A stretch of 64,000 nucleotides of DNA from Firmicutes bacterium ADurb.Bin300 (GCA_002069015.1 MWBL01000002.1:25816-89815), one strand, 5' to 3'. Positions 1-9,479 are shown, counted from the first letter of the stretch. Translations and numbers: made by a program. The notes: generated from the sequence alone by a model not told the origin.

Positions 1-287
1 TTTTTAAGCGGTATCTTCCCGACAAAACGCTCTTTAAGATATTTTCTGAAGCTTGCTTTATGAGCTTCCGGAAGACCTATGTACTCATCAAGATGAAACA
101 TTTCGATTTTTGACCAATCGACATTCTCCTGCGCAAGCCTCTCAAACATCGGCAGCTGTGAAGCTCCCGTTGAGACCACTATTCGAGCATAACCGTTTTT
201 ACTAATCGTTTCTCGAAGATATGCCGCCGCACTTTTCGCCGCAGCTATTCCCATTTCCTTTGCGTTTTCACTTACAATGACTTTCAT
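1..287 (-). CDS. nagB: glucosamine-6-phosphate deaminase-like protein (5' end of gene only)
   Basis: About 95 N-terminal residues are visible before the gene runs off the left edge. The translation starts MKVIVSENAKEMG and contains VVSTGASQLPMF and MFHLDEYIGLP. These match the phosphate-binding loop and the HLDEY motif of the glucosamine-6-phosphate isomerase/6-phosphogluconolactonase fold. Family knowledge gives the reaction as glucosamine-6-P to fructose-6-P plus ammonia. The start codon overlaps the upstream stop codon by one base (TAATG at 289-285), so the gene is translationally coupled to the glycoside-hydrolase-like gene. That coupling supports a role in using amino sugars released by the partner. 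A sugar-phosphate isomerase of other specificity cannot be excluded without the C-terminal half. Confidence 0.75.
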   Translation of the reverse strand, partial: MKVIVSENAKEMGIAAAKSAAAYLRETISKNGYARIVVSTGASQLPMFERLAQENVDWSKIEMFHLDEYIGLPEAHKASFRKYLKERFVGKIPLK

Positions 288-2533
288 TACCTGCTCCTCC
301 TCTTTTTTAACCAAAACTCACAAAGCTGAAAACCTGCGTTAGGCTCGGAGATTTCCAACTCTAAGGTTCCGTTTACAAAAACCTCCTTTGGAATTATGTA
401 AGCAGCACTTTCAAAGCCATAACCAAGCATTTCCCTGTCAAAATCCTCGTCCCTTTCGCCGCCGTACTGAGGACCGTCATAAATTGTAATTCCGTTAGCG
501 ATAATCTTGTGATGCTTCAGCAAGGGAATTCGGCTGCCGCTGTTATAGGTTACCCTTAGCTCGTAATCACTGTTGCCGGCAAAACCGCCTAATTTTGCCT
601 TTAATGAAAAATGGTCGTACAGCTTTAGCATACTCATGGGAATTTGACCGTTGTTAATATTTTTCCTGTCGCCCAAAAAGTTAATATAAAACTCTCCCTC
701 GGGTCTTACGCCCAAAGGCTCAAAGCCATGCAGCGCAAGCGAGAAATATATTTCATCGTCCTGTACGGTATTTCTGTTTAGCAGTCTTTGAATAAAACCT
801 TCTTTTTCTTTTTTGTCGAGACTTTCCGCATAAGAAAGGCGGTTCAAATACCACGCTTTATCCGTGACAGGCTGGTCTATCGTTTCGAGAGTAGCCCCTC
901 TTTCGGGATTTTTAGCATAATAATGCTCGCAATCAAGCTGAATTCCTATTTGGTCAAAGAGCACTCTTGCAAGAGTGTTTAATCTTTCTCTTTGCTCCTT
1001 ATAGCTTTTGGGAAACGGAGTTTCAAGAGTGGCTTTCGCCGCGGCTGTATCAGAAGCTTTCAGCTGCGCGCGGGCTTTTTCAATAAGGTCAAGCTCAAAT
1101 ACTCTTCGCGCACGGACCAAATAGTCGCATATGGCTCTGAAAAGGCAAAGATTGAAACGCCAATTGTCATTCAAAAACGCATATTCGTCCGAAAGGGAGG
1201 AAAACAGGCTAAAGGTATGCTCAATTGTCGGGTTCTCTGCCGGGTCTCCCTGCCAGTTTTGCTCAAGCATCAGTATTCCGTCTGCTATTATTTCGGGTGA
1301 AGCGCCATAGAAAAACATTCTCGCATAATCAAGAAGACTTTCCTTAAGGTCGGTTTCTACGTAAAAATCCATATCGCTCCAAACCGCTTTGTTTACATCA
1401 TCATTTACACCCTCCGAGTAGCTTACGCTGCCGATAACGTATTTGTCCGTCTGCCTGTAAAGATTTCTGAATTCAACCGGACGCGGGTTTACGCTCTCTC
1501 TTCCAAGACAGCTTGCGAGGGCGAAATGCCAATCGTCCAAGGAGTAATGGACGGGATATTCGCAACGCACATTATGGGTAATATCGGGATAAAATCTGAT
1601 AGGGTATTTTTGGGGAAGACGCTTTCTCAATTCGTGCAGGGGGAAGGCATGATTAGGACCCATAATAACGCCGTCTATTTCGTCCGGAAGCTTCTCCATT
1701 TCTTCAATAAACGCAAATCCCCAGTCGGGATACTCATGCGGCTTCTGTGCTGACGGGAACATCTTTGCATGAGGGTGATGCTTTTTCAATATACTTGAAA
1801 TTTTAATGCACCTGTCTAAATAATCGTCTGCGTACAGATCTCCCGGGTCTCCTCCGGGAGGGAATACGACATCAAGGCGCGGTATCCTCTTAAAAAGCTT
1901 TTCGCGCCGTGTTAACGCCTCTTGTTCGGTTTCGTTAGAGTTATTCGGAAACCATACGGACACATCCATATCGAGCAAATCCGCTTTAGCCGAGGCTTCT
2001 ATAAGAAGCTCCTCCTCATCAAAACGCATTAGCTTATTCCTTTCGGAAACGCCCTCTTGATAAGGAATATGCTCACAGATATTACAGCCGAATGCCATCA
2101 TATCAAGATAGTATCTGAAATACTGATTAACATCCCACGCATCGTATGTATTGGGAGTGCCGCGGTAGCCTATTTGATGACCTCTGATTTTCTTTTTGGG
2201 AATATATTTGCCTTCAATACTCCTCAAAAGTGAAATGCTTTCCCCGATATATTCGCTTTTCCGCAAAAAAAGCGAATAACCGTAAATAAAACCGCGAATA
2301 CCGTATGCGTATATCGTTAAACAAGTGTCACCGCCTACTATCTCAAAACAGTCCTTATCGGGCAGTCTGTCGCTTTGGCAGGTCTTAAAAAACACAACGG
2401 GAGCAGGGAAGTGCTTTGCGATATTCGGTCTTCTTCCGGTTCTTTTTTCAATCTCATCGGAAAAAAGCGTTGCCGCGTAAAGCTCCTCTTTTGTTTTAGC
2501 GCCGATATTTAATTCGGTAAAATTAAAGCACAT
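287..2533 (-). CDS. large glycoside-hydrolase-like protein (alpha-glucuronidase/hexosaminidase-type barrel)
   Basis: The 748-residue protein has no signal peptide, so it is probably cytoplasmic. Its N-terminal ~110 residues resemble the non-catalytic alpha/beta domain found before GH20, GH67 and GH84 barrels. A RGHQIGYR motif near residue 118 opens a likely TIM barrel, with FGCNICEHIPY, VVFPPGGDPG and GSVSYSEGVNDD further on. The acidic SEGVNDD stretch (about residue 380) is a candidate catalytic or substrate site. A helical segment and a beta-sandwich-like C-terminus follow. The gene is coupled to the downstream nagB-like gene, so an N-acetylhexosamine or uronic-acid glycan is a reasonable substrate. 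The family assignment is by resemblance only, and the exact glycosidic bond is unknown. Confidence 0.5.
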   Translation of the reverse strand: MCFNFTELNIGAKTKEELYAATLFSDEIEKRTGRRPNIAKHFPAPVVFFKTCQSDRLPDKDCFEIVGGDTCLTIYAYGIRGFIYGYSLFLRKSEYIGESISLLRSIEGKYIPKKKIRGHQIGYRGTPNTYDAWDVNQYFRYYLDMMAFGCNICEHIPYQEGVSERNKLMRFDEEELLIEASAKADLLDMDVSVWFPNNSNETEQEALTRREKLFKRIPRLDVVFPPGGDPGDLYADDYLDRCIKISSILKKHHPHAKMFPSAQKPHEYPDWGFAFIEEMEKLPDEIDGVIMGPNHAFPLHELRKRLPQKYPIRFYPDITHNVRCEYPVHYSLDDWHFALASCLGRESVNPRPVEFRNLYRQTDKYVIGSVSYSEGVNDDVNKAVWSDMDFYVETDLKESLLDYARMFFYGASPEIIADGILMLEQNWQGDPAENPTIEHTFSLFSSLSDEYAFLNDNWRFNLCLFRAICDYLVRARRVFELDLIEKARAQLKASDTAAAKATLETPFPKSYKEQRERLNTLARVLFDQIGIQLDCEHYYAKNPERGATLETIDQPVTDKAWYLNRLSYAESLDKKEKEGFIQRLLNRNTVQDDEIYFSLALHGFEPLGVRPEGEFYINFLGDRKNINNGQIPMSMLKLYDHFSLKAKLGGFAGNSDYELRVTYNSGSRIPLLKHHKIIANGITIYDGPQYGGERDEDFDREMLGYGFESAAYIIPKEVFVNGTLELEISEPNAGFQLCEFWLKKRRSR

Positions 2534-2613
2534 TGTATCGCCCCTTTATCAGAAGAATTATTAATAATATTAGCATACCTTCGCATTCTCCGCAAGCAAT
2601 TGGTAAATAATGC

Positions 2614-2642
2614 TTGTAATTTCTTATTTATTTTGATAAAAT
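2614..2642 (+). promoter_or_regulatory. sigma-70 type promoter for the ceramidase-like gene
   Basis: TTGTAA at 2614-2619 and TAAAAT at 2637-2642 are separated by exactly 17 bases. They lie 22 bases before the start codon and just upstream of an AGGAGG ribosome site at 2651-2656. Confidence 0.55.
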
Positions 2643-2663
2643 TTACTAAAAGGAGGCTATGTG

Positions 2664-4136
2664 ATGAATATACTCGGTAAGGCTACAGGTCTTATAGCCG
2701 GACGTATGGCGAAAAACGCTAAAAAAAGGTTTGAAGCAAATCCGCCCGCTCCGCTTCCCGAGGGGGAGTTTGACTGTTTAGGTGAAGCAAAATCCGATTT
2801 CTTTACCGTAGGCTTCGGCAAAACGGTTATTATGCCGCCTGACATGAACGCACGCCCTTTTTATGTTGCGGGTTATCGCGGCAACAATCCTGCAACAGGT
2901 GTTTTAGATGATTTATTGGCAAGAGCCGTCTGGATTGATGACAATTCGGGTAGGGGAGGCGTAGTATTCGTTTCTACGGACACAATAGGTCTGTTTAAGT
3001 ACGATACGGACATAATTCAGGACCTTCTTAAGGGGTTCAAGGAAAAAACGGGCTGCAGGTCAATAGTAATTTGCAGTACTCACGACCATGCCGCAATTGA
3101 TACTATGGGTCTTTGGGGACCGACATTGGGCAAAAAAATCCCAAAGAAGACGGGCAGAGACCCGGAGTTTTGCGAAATCGTACGCCAGGGCGTTAAAAAA
3201 GCGGTTGAACTTGCGTATGAGGACAGGCGAGAGGGAGATTTATACTGGGGGAATAAGGATGTTCCCGACTCTTGGCAGAGGGATTCACGACTTCCTCATG
3301 TTTTCAGCACTCTTATTACAAGACTGCGCTTTGTACCCTCCGACGGCAGCCGAGAGGTTCATATTTTGAATTTTGCATCTCATTCCGAGTCGCTGCAAGG
3401 CAAAAATTCAAAGGTCAGCGCTGATTTTCCGGCATATCTTGCAAAACGGATTATGGATAAGACCGGAGCGGAAACAGCCTATTTCGTCGGCGCAATAGGC
3501 GGACTTTTGAGCATGCATCCGATGGATGAGGACAATGAGAAATCTACCGTTATGACGGGTCAGGCGCTTGCCGAGGTAGCCCTTTCCATAGACAACGAAA
3601 AGAAGCTCGAACCGAAAATAGATTTCATACGTCAGGAGTTTTATATTGAGGCGGAAAACTATGTTTTAATTGCAGCTGCAAAAATGAAAATCATCCCGGC
3701 TGTTCCGCATGACATAGGAAAAGGAAAAATAAATTTAGGACTTTTGACCGAGATGAGCTATTTTGAAATAGGGGATTTCAGGGCACTGTTCCTTCCGGGT
3801 GAGATATATCCCGAGCTTGTTTACGGCGGATATTTATCGGCGACGGAGTCCGCCGAGGGTAAATCTCCGTCGGAAAATCCCTTGCCGCTGACAGAGATAG
3901 CGGGGGATAAGGATATTGTTATATTCGGTCTTTCAAATGATGAGATAGGCTATATAGTAACGCCAAACGACTTTATGCTCAATTCAGAGCTGCCGTATAT
4001 AGACCAGGTAAGGGACCGCCTTGACAGGCGCCATTATGAAGAAACGAATTCTTTAGGTCCCAATACCGCGCATGTAATTGCCGATACCTTTACAAAAATG
4101 TATGATAAAGTCAAAAAGGCGAAAGGAGTGACTTAA
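2664..4136 (+). CDS. neutral/alkaline ceramidase-like hydrolase
   Basis: The 490-residue protein matches the N-terminal catalytic part of neutral ceramidases. It has a GFGKTVIMPP opening, an AGYRGNNPATGVLDDL stretch, VFVSTDTIGL and a CSTHDHAAIDTMG block, where the His-Asp-His arrangement resembles the zinc site of the family. A later FASHSESL and EIYPEL are also family-like. Known members cleave the N-acyl bond of ceramide; many bacterial homologues have unknown substrates. The ATG at 2664 is chosen because the AGGAGG at 2651-2656 is 7 bases away, whereas the GTG at 2661 is only 4 away. No clear signal peptide is seen, which is unlike secreted ceramidases. The PlsC gene follows directly, so the pair may act on membrane lipids. 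Confidence 0.65.
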   Translation: MNILGKATGLIAGRMAKNAKKRFEANPPAPLPEGEFDCLGEAKSDFFTVGFGKTVIMPPDMNARPFYVAGYRGNNPATGVLDDLLARAVWIDDNSGRGGVVFVSTDTIGLFKYDTDIIQDLLKGFKEKTGCRSIVICSTHDHAAIDTMGLWGPTLGKKIPKKTGRDPEFCEIVRQGVKKAVELAYEDRREGDLYWGNKDVPDSWQRDSRLPHVFSTLITRLRFVPSDGSREVHILNFASHSESLQGKNSKVSADFPAYLAKRIMDKTGAETAYFVGAIGGLLSMHPMDEDNEKSTVMTGQALAEVALSIDNEKKLEPKIDFIRQEFYIEAENYVLIAAAKMKIIPAVPHDIGKGKINLGLLTEMSYFEIGDFRALFLPGEIYPELVYGGYLSATESAEGKSPSENPLPLTEIAGDKDIVIFGLSNDEIGYIVTPNDFMLNSELPYIDQVRDRLDRRHYEETNSLGPNTAHVIADTFTKMYDKVKKAKGVT

Positions 4137-4137
4137 C

Positions 4138-4863
4138 CTGAAATCACTCAAAACCATATGCTGGTATACAAGGTTCGCAGGTTCCCTAATCATAATTTTG
4201 CCGAAAATCCGAAAAGCCGGTAAGCTAAAGGCAACGGGAGATTATAAGATATATAAGCCTTATGTCGATGAGATCGTAACAAAATGGATGACTCCGCTTG
4301 TAAGGTCGGCGGGGGTTAAGTATGTAGTTGAGGGCAAGGAAAACATACCCGATGATGAAACAGTTTTGTTTATGGCAAATCATCAGGGAATGTTCGATTT
4401 TCCCATAGGTATAACATGCTTTAAAAAGCCATGCGCCTACATTGTAAAGAAGGAAGCCGAGTCTTATCCGCTTGTTAATCATTGTATGAGGCTGATGGAT
4501 TGCATCTATATAGACAGGGACAATGCGCGCGAGGCTCTTAAGTCTCTTGATGCAGCCGCCCGGCTTATCAATGACGGCAGAAGCGTCATCATTTTCCCCG
4601 AGGGGACGCGCTCCAAAACAGGCGAGATAGGGGAGTTCAAGAATGGAGCATACAAGATTATCGAAAAAACCCACTGCAAAGTAATTCCGGTTCTGATAAA
4701 CGGTACCCGACACGCCTTGGAGGAGACAGGGAACGTCGTTCCCACAGATGTTAAGGTGAAAATATTACCTGCCTTTGATACTAAGGATATGGACAGAAAA
4801 CAGATTAAAGCATTGCCCTCAAAAATAAGAGAAATGCTTGTTGAGGAGTTAGCGAAGCGGTAA
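4138..4863 (+). CDS. plsC: 1-acyl-glycerol-3-phosphate acyltransferase, probable CTG start
   Basis: The 241-residue protein carries the acyltransferase block NHQGMFD (His82, Asp87) and FPEGTRSK near residue 153, the two signature motifs of PlsC enzymes. These transfer an acyl chain to lysophosphatidic acid at the membrane. The reading frame is closed by TGA at 4129-4131 and offers no ATG or GTG before the conserved N-terminal membrane segment (TICWYTRFAGSLIIILPK). A CTG at 4138 is preceded by AAGGAG at 4122-4127 with a 10-base gap, so it is the best start. The TTG at 4198 lacks a ribosome site and would cut off the membrane anchor. The gene is two bases after the ceramidase-like stop and clearly co-transcribed. 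Confidence 0.85.
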   Translation: MKSLKTICWYTRFAGSLIIILPKIRKAGKLKATGDYKIYKPYVDEIVTKWMTPLVRSAGVKYVVEGKENIPDDETVLFMANHQGMFDFPIGITCFKKPCAYIVKKEAESYPLVNHCMRLMDCIYIDRDNAREALKSLDAAARLINDGRSVIIFPEGTRSKTGEIGEFKNGAYKIIEKTHCKVIPVLINGTRHALEETGNVVPTDVKVKILPAFDTKDMDRKQIKALPSKIREMLVEELAKR

Positions 4864-4879
4864 GCCGAATAACGAATAA

Positions 4880-4915
4880 AATCTCCCTGATACGGCATGC
4901 CGTGTCGGGGAGATT
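4880..4915 (+). terminator. hairpin after plsC, weak U-tract
   Basis: A long near-perfect inverted repeat (ATCTCCC...GGGAGAT around the palindrome GGCATGCC) follows the plsC stop by 17 bases. Only TTT follows, so it may work as a weak terminator or an mRNA-stabilising end. Confidence 0.5.
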
Positions 4916-5317
4916 TGGCTTCTTAAACAGCCCGCTGCAATAGAAGCATGTTTACGAATGCGCAAGAAATTGTGAATAATGTTCCTTTACGCTTGTCCGA
5001 ATTAGGACGATAGAACCGTCCCGCGCACTCCCTTCGTTCAGGCAAAGCGGACGGCGATTGCGGTAAATCACAAGAGAATCGCGGTGATATATGGGCAAAA
5101 CAACAACTATTTTCCAACTCTTTCGCAATATATGTGAATTAGTTTACATATCGGCATTTAACATCTCCCACTACCGCTAAAACATGATCGGCGCGGTAAA
5201 ATAAGGCTTTTATCAGTGGCTTTGAACCGTCCCACGTCTACCCGCCGCTGCGCGAATGTGACGGCGGGATTTCTTTTATTACTTGAAAGCCATATCACAA
5301 ATTGCAACGGAAATCCT
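4916..5317. other. gene-poor spacer, probably decayed sequence
   Basis: Only short open frames without ribosome sites or family resemblance are seen. The 10-base word GAACCGTCCC occurs at about 5012 and again at about 5224, followed by loosely similar sequence. This suggests decayed repeats, but nothing functional is supported. Confidence 0.4.
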
Positions 5318-5590
5318 TTAATCAATTTTATTATTGCAATTACCAATGTTTAAAACATCCCCGTCAGGCTCAACGAAAATATCTAAAATACGATTTTGTG
5401 AAACAAAATCTTTGAACGTATCCGGCAAAGACTCTTGGATACCTATTTCATCAGAACAATTTAGTATTTCAATGTTGATGTACCCTTCATTAAATGCTCC
5501 AAAATACGTCGCTAAGGTATACATATCCTGTTCATTGTTTGTAAGAAGACAAAGAATTTGCTTTTGATATTTTTCAATTAAGGGATTTGG
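5318..5590 (-). pseudogene. 3' remnant of an unidentified protein gene
   Basis: An open frame of about 90 codons reads as ordinary protein (for example EKYQKQILCLLTNNEQD then YTLATYFGAFNEGYIN). It has no start codon with a ribosome site upstream. The frame continues back into the lacZ terminator hairpin, which argues that the original 5' part has been lost. An internal ATG at 5524 also lacks a ribosome site. I do not recognise the family; the acidic, Trp-free tail would fit a small cytoplasmic or immunity-like protein, but this is a guess. Confidence 0.4.
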
Positions 5591-5591
5591 T

Positions 5592-5625
5592 AAAAAGGAG
5601 ACATACCGGAAAACCCGGTATGTCT
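5592..5625 (-). terminator. rho-independent terminator of lacZ
   Basis: On the minus strand an 11-bp stem AGACATACCGG/CCGGTATGTCT with a 5-base loop is followed by CCTTTTTA. It lies 38 bases past the lacZ stop. Confidence 0.85.
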
Positions 5626-5662
5626 GTTATAAACGCTGCTCTCGGCGTTTTTGCGTGCCTTT

Positions 5663-8600
5663 TTATTTTACCGGAACTATCACAAGCTTGAATTCAAGCT
5701 TTTCCTCGGCATTGATCTTATACTTGTCAAGCGTGTCGGGACCGCAGCTTGCCGTTCCCGTACCGCGCGTGAAACCGTCTATGGTAACGAAGGTGTTACC
5801 CTCGTTTACGATGTCCTCGCGGTGCTTCGCCTTCGAGAGCAGCTTTTGGCTGTAGTTGTGGACATTAAATGTAAATTCTTTGTCGGAATAAACGGCAATT
5901 CCCGTACCGTCCTTGTCAGTTATTTTGAAAAATCTTGTATCGCTGTGATTGCCGTTGTCTTGGGGCTTGATATAGTCCTCATGCATATCACTGACAAGAG
6001 CACGATACAGACCTATGGGCGCGTGCGCGTTTAGGTCACAGAGATTTTCCGCTTCACCCCTGCCGAAATATTCGACATTACCGAAAGCTTTGGGCATAGC
6101 GAAATAAATTCCGAAACGCGGGATGTCGTAAAGAGATTCATCGCAGTCCTCCGACTGCTCAAGAGCTGCCTTAAGCTCTAAAACTCCGTTGGCGCCGACG
6201 ATATATTTAAGGCAGCAGTCAAAAAGCGGTTGATTTTTACCGAGCACCGTATAGTGTGTTTCCACCTCGATTTCGCCGTTTTCAATTTCAACTTCAAGCT
6301 CCTGCAGATTAAAGAGCAGATTGTCAAGCCCGAATTTGTCTATCCAGAGCTTTTTATTTACCATATCGTTGTCGAGCATAGCTCTGAAAAGATTGGGAGC
6401 TATTGCGCCGTCCTTTGCAAGAAGGTTTTTGCCTGCCGCATTGTAAGCGGTCAAAAAGCCCGTTTTTGCGTCAAAGCGGGCATAGCCCATATCAAACTTG
6501 ACTGTTATGCTCTCTTCTTCAGAAACGACGGTTATTTTGCCCTTGCTTGCTTTATCATAACAAAGCGGTACTTTTAAAAGCTCTATTTGCTCTGAGGCTA
6601 CGATGAAATCCCCGTCAAGATAAATAAAGTCAATATGATAAGTGTGCCCTTTTTCAAGCTTACCGAGAGGCAATGTTTTTTTACATGCTTTTTCCGGAGC
6701 TATATCAAGAACAAAGGAGCCGGAGCTATCAAGCTCGCCATCCTTTTTAAGCTGCCAGAAAATCTCGAGATATGAGGCGTTTTTAAAGCGGTTTGTGTTT
6801 AGAAATAAAAATGTTGAACCGCTCACAAGAGAAGCCCTTACGGGTCTGTAGGAATTTTTCATAACAAGCGCGCCCGTGTGAGGCGTTCTGTCAGGATAGA
6901 AAAGCGCATCCACACAGAAATTGCCGTCATGCTTTTTCTCTCCGTGATCTCCTCCGTATGTATACTCATACTTAAATTTGTTATCCTTTTTAGGATTTTT
7001 AACGGCGTGGTCTGCCCATTCCCAAACGCAGCCGCCCATCAAATTGTCATAGGAATAAAATAAATCCCAATACTCCTGCATTGCGCCGGGACCCACTCCC
7101 ATAGCATGGCAGTATTCACACAAATAAAAGGGGACAGTTGTATATGATTTTCCGCGTGTTCCCTTGCCGACTTTTTCGACATTGTCGGGATGAGTGTACA
7201 TTTCCGAATAAACATCGTAATGCTGTCGTTTTGTACGGCAGACGCCCTCATAGTGAACGGGTATTTCAGGGCATACGGAATGTAAAAAGTCATAGCATTT
7301 ATCTTGGCATTTATAACCGCCCGACTCATTGCCTAAGGACCACATAATTATACTCGGACGGTTTCTGTCACGCCAATACATTCTTTTAACCCTGTCAAGA
7401 TATCTCGGCGCCCATTTCAGATTCATACTCAGTTCGCTTACGCTTAAGCCCAAATCAGGCAAACCGTGCGTTTCTATATCCGCCTCATCAACAACATACA
7501 GACCGTATTGGTCGCAGACCATAAGGAATTGCGGGTCAGGAGGATAATGAGAGGTTCTTACGCAGTTGACATTGTACGCCTTCATTAAAAGAATATCTTT
7601 TTCCATGTCGTCTATACTCATAGCGTAACCCTTTGTCTCGTGAGTATCATGGTGATTAACGCCTTTTAGCTTAATTTTCTTTCCGTTAAGGGTAAATATG
7701 TTTTTATTTATCTTAATTGTTTTAAATCCCGTATAGTTTCGTATACACAGAAGCGACTGTTTACCGCTTCTGAGTGTAATTAAAAGCTCGTACAGGTATG
7801 GCTGTTCTGCGTTCCACTCAATAACGGAAAGCTTCTCAAAGTGAAAATTCACTGTTTCCTTTGCCTTGGCAACAGTTTTTGCGATACTTTTTTTATCGTC
7901 ATACAGCTCTATTTCAACAGTACAGCCCTCAAAGCTACCCTTGAGGAAAACTTCTCCGCTCAAGGAGTAGGCTTTGCCCGTTTTTGTGGTTTTCAGACAA
8001 AAGTCGTTTATGAACGCCCGCTCGTATTGCGTAATATAAACGTCTCTGAAAATCCCGTTTTCACGGAACATATCCTGAGCCTCAAGATATGAGCCGGTAC
8101 ACCATTTGAATACTACAACAAGAAGCTCGTTTTCACCCTGCAGAAGATGATTTGTTATATCAAATTCATAAGAGTTATGCGAAGCCTCACCGAAGCCGAC
8201 AAAAACCCCGTTTATGTACAAATCAATACATGGCGCCACGCCCAAAAATGTAATAATTCTTGTTTTGTCTAAGCTGTCAACATTAAATTTTTTTCGATAT
8301 ACGCCGCAAGAAAAATCTTCCGGAAGTGCGGGCGGCAAAACACCCGAACCTGTAAAGCCATATGGGCAATTGAGGTATACAGGCGGCTCGTAGCCTGTTC
8401 TTTGCCAGGTTGACGGCACGGTTATCGTGTCAAACTTCAGTTTTTCCGTATCTATCTGACGGGGCATTTTCGCTTTGCTTTTATAATATTTGAAATCCCA
8501 TTTTCCCGACAGAACATGAACCATAGAGCTTTCATAGCGCTCCCTTTTAGGATCTGCCGCAAGTTTTGCCTTTTTAGTTCTTTCGGGAATAAAATAAGCT

Positions 8601-8671
8601 CTGGGGGAAAGCCTGTTTTTTTCAATCACCTTGAACTCCATATGGTTTTCAAAATTAAGCTGATATTGCAT
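5663..8671 (-). CDS. lacZ: beta-galactosidase, GH2 family, LacZ type
   Basis: The 1002-residue protein has the full LacZ domain order: jelly-roll sugar-binding domain (about 50-220), immunoglobulin-like domain, TIM barrel (about 330-620), a second Ig-like domain and the large C-terminal beta domain. The acid/base Glu449 is in WSLGNES and the nucleophile Glu519 is in YLCEYCHAMG. DEADIETHG near 395 is also conserved. It hydrolyses beta-galactosides in the cytoplasm; no signal peptide is present. The ATG at 8671 is used because AGGAGG stands 7 bases upstream; the in-frame extension to 8731 has no ribosome site. The lipoprotein gene upstream is on the same strand with a 64-base gap, so co-transcription is possible. 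No permease is adjacent. Confidence 0.95.
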   Translation of the reverse strand: MQYQLNFENHMEFKVIEKNRLSPRAYFIPERTKKAKLAADPKRERYESSMVHVLSGKWDFKYYKSKAKMPRQIDTEKLKFDTITVPSTWQRTGYEPPVYLNCPYGFTGSGVLPPALPEDFSCGVYRKKFNVDSLDKTRIITFLGVAPCIDLYINGVFVGFGEASHNSYEFDITNHLLQGENELLVVVFKWCTGSYLEAQDMFRENGIFRDVYITQYERAFINDFCLKTTKTGKAYSLSGEVFLKGSFEGCTVEIELYDDKKSIAKTVAKAKETVNFHFEKLSVIEWNAEQPYLYELLITLRSGKQSLLCIRNYTGFKTIKINKNIFTLNGKKIKLKGVNHHDTHETKGYAMSIDDMEKDILLMKAYNVNCVRTSHYPPDPQFLMVCDQYGLYVVDEADIETHGLPDLGLSVSELSMNLKWAPRYLDRVKRMYWRDRNRPSIIMWSLGNESGGYKCQDKCYDFLHSVCPEIPVHYEGVCRTKRQHYDVYSEMYTHPDNVEKVGKGTRGKSYTTVPFYLCEYCHAMGVGPGAMQEYWDLFYSYDNLMGGCVWEWADHAVKNPKKDNKFKYEYTYGGDHGEKKHDGNFCVDALFYPDRTPHTGALVMKNSYRPVRASLVSGSTFLFLNTNRFKNASYLEIFWQLKKDGELDSSGSFVLDIAPEKACKKTLPLGKLEKGHTYHIDFIYLDGDFIVASEQIELLKVPLCYDKASKGKITVVSEEESITVKFDMGYARFDAKTGFLTAYNAAGKNLLAKDGAIAPNLFRAMLDNDMVNKKLWIDKFGLDNLLFNLQELEVEIENGEIEVETHYTVLGKNQPLFDCCLKYIVGANGVLELKAALEQSEDCDESLYDIPRFGIYFAMPKAFGNVEYFGRGEAENLCDLNAHAPIGLYRALVSDMHEDYIKPQDNGNHSDTRFFKITDKDGTGIAVYSDKEFTFNVHNYSQKLLSKAKHREDIVNEGNTFVTIDGFTRGTGTASCGPDTLDKYKINAEEKLEFKLVIVPVK

Positions 8672-8735
8672 ACGCTTCCTCCTTTTTAGTAGTAAGAAAA
8701 TATTACCACACAAAGGAGAAAAACTCAACATAACT

Positions 8736-9479
8736 CTATTTTATTTGATTGTTTGTAAAATCCATTTCAATTACTTCTAAATGGACAAGAATGTTATATG
8801 CGATAGCTTTTATTATTTCAAAATTTTTTGAGTTTACAGCCTTATTTAAGCTGTCAACGTAAGAATCCATTATAATAATGTCCCCCTCACAAATTCCGTT
8901 GAGCTTGGTTTTTAAATCCCGCCAAAGACGAACGGAGGGCTCTAAGGCTTCAACAAGCATTTTTATATCCTTTATCTCTGCCTTCAATATCACTTCTTTT
9001 ATATAATATCTCATTGTGTTAACCTCAGCGGGAAAAGGTCTGCTGTAATAGCTTAAAATTTTACAAATAAAACCATATATTTGATTTGCCTGAGCGCTCG
9101 CCTCAAGTTGATTTTTCTCTTTAAGAGCTTCTTGCAGCTTTTCTATTGAGAGACTTGTTTTTTTTATAAGCTCAGCGGGAATACCTTTTTCAATTAAATT
9201 CGCTTTTGATTTATCAAAGTAATTCTTTGTGTTTTCAAAATGGCTTTTTGCAAAGTTCCAATCTTCAATAGACAGATCAATAAAAATATCTGATGCCCCT
9301 GAACGTATATAATCGAGGGATACAACAAATTTGCTCTCGTTGAAACTGTCATCCGGCTGCTCTTGTTTGTCGTTGGGTTGAAGGTAGCTTCCGGCGGGCT
9401 GTCTGTTTATGGAAATTTTTTGACATCCGCTCATGAATATAATCATTGCAACGATTGACAAAGCCAAACGTTTTATCAT
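8736..9479 (-). CDS. putative lipoprotein of unknown function
   Basis: The 247-residue protein begins MIKRLALSIVAMIIFMSGCQ, a lipoprotein signal with a lipobox ending at Cys19, so it should be anchored to the outer face of the membrane. The mature part starts with a Pro/Gln/Asp-rich linker and then appears mostly alpha-helical with many Lys and Glu residues. No catalytic motif is recognised. GGAGG lies about 10 bases before the ATG and a TATAAT is visible about 30 bases upstream at 9520-9525. It sits between GAPDH and lacZ on the same strand, behind the GAPDH terminator. A role in extracytoplasmic binding is possible but not shown. Confidence 0.7.
   Translation of the reverse strand: MIKRLALSIVAMIIFMSGCQKISINRQPAGSYLQPNDKQEQPDDSFNESKFVVSLDYIRSGASDIFIDLSIEDWNFAKSHFENTKNYFDKSKANLIEKGIPAELIKKTSLSIEKLQEALKEKNQLEASAQANQIYGFICKILSYYSRPFPAEVNTMRYYIKEVILKAEIKDIKMLVEALEPSVRLWRDLKTKLNGICEGDIIIMDSYVDSLNKAVNSKNFEIIKAIAYNILVHLEVIEMDFTNNQIK

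Noticed and set aside
4923-5346. Two minus-strand frames of 62-64 codons
   Set aside because: No ribosome site, no family resemblance, and composition fits random translation of decayed DNA.
7039-7329. Overlapping ORFs of 60-115 codons inside lacZ
   Set aside because: They are shadows in other frames of a strongly supported gene and have no ribosome sites.
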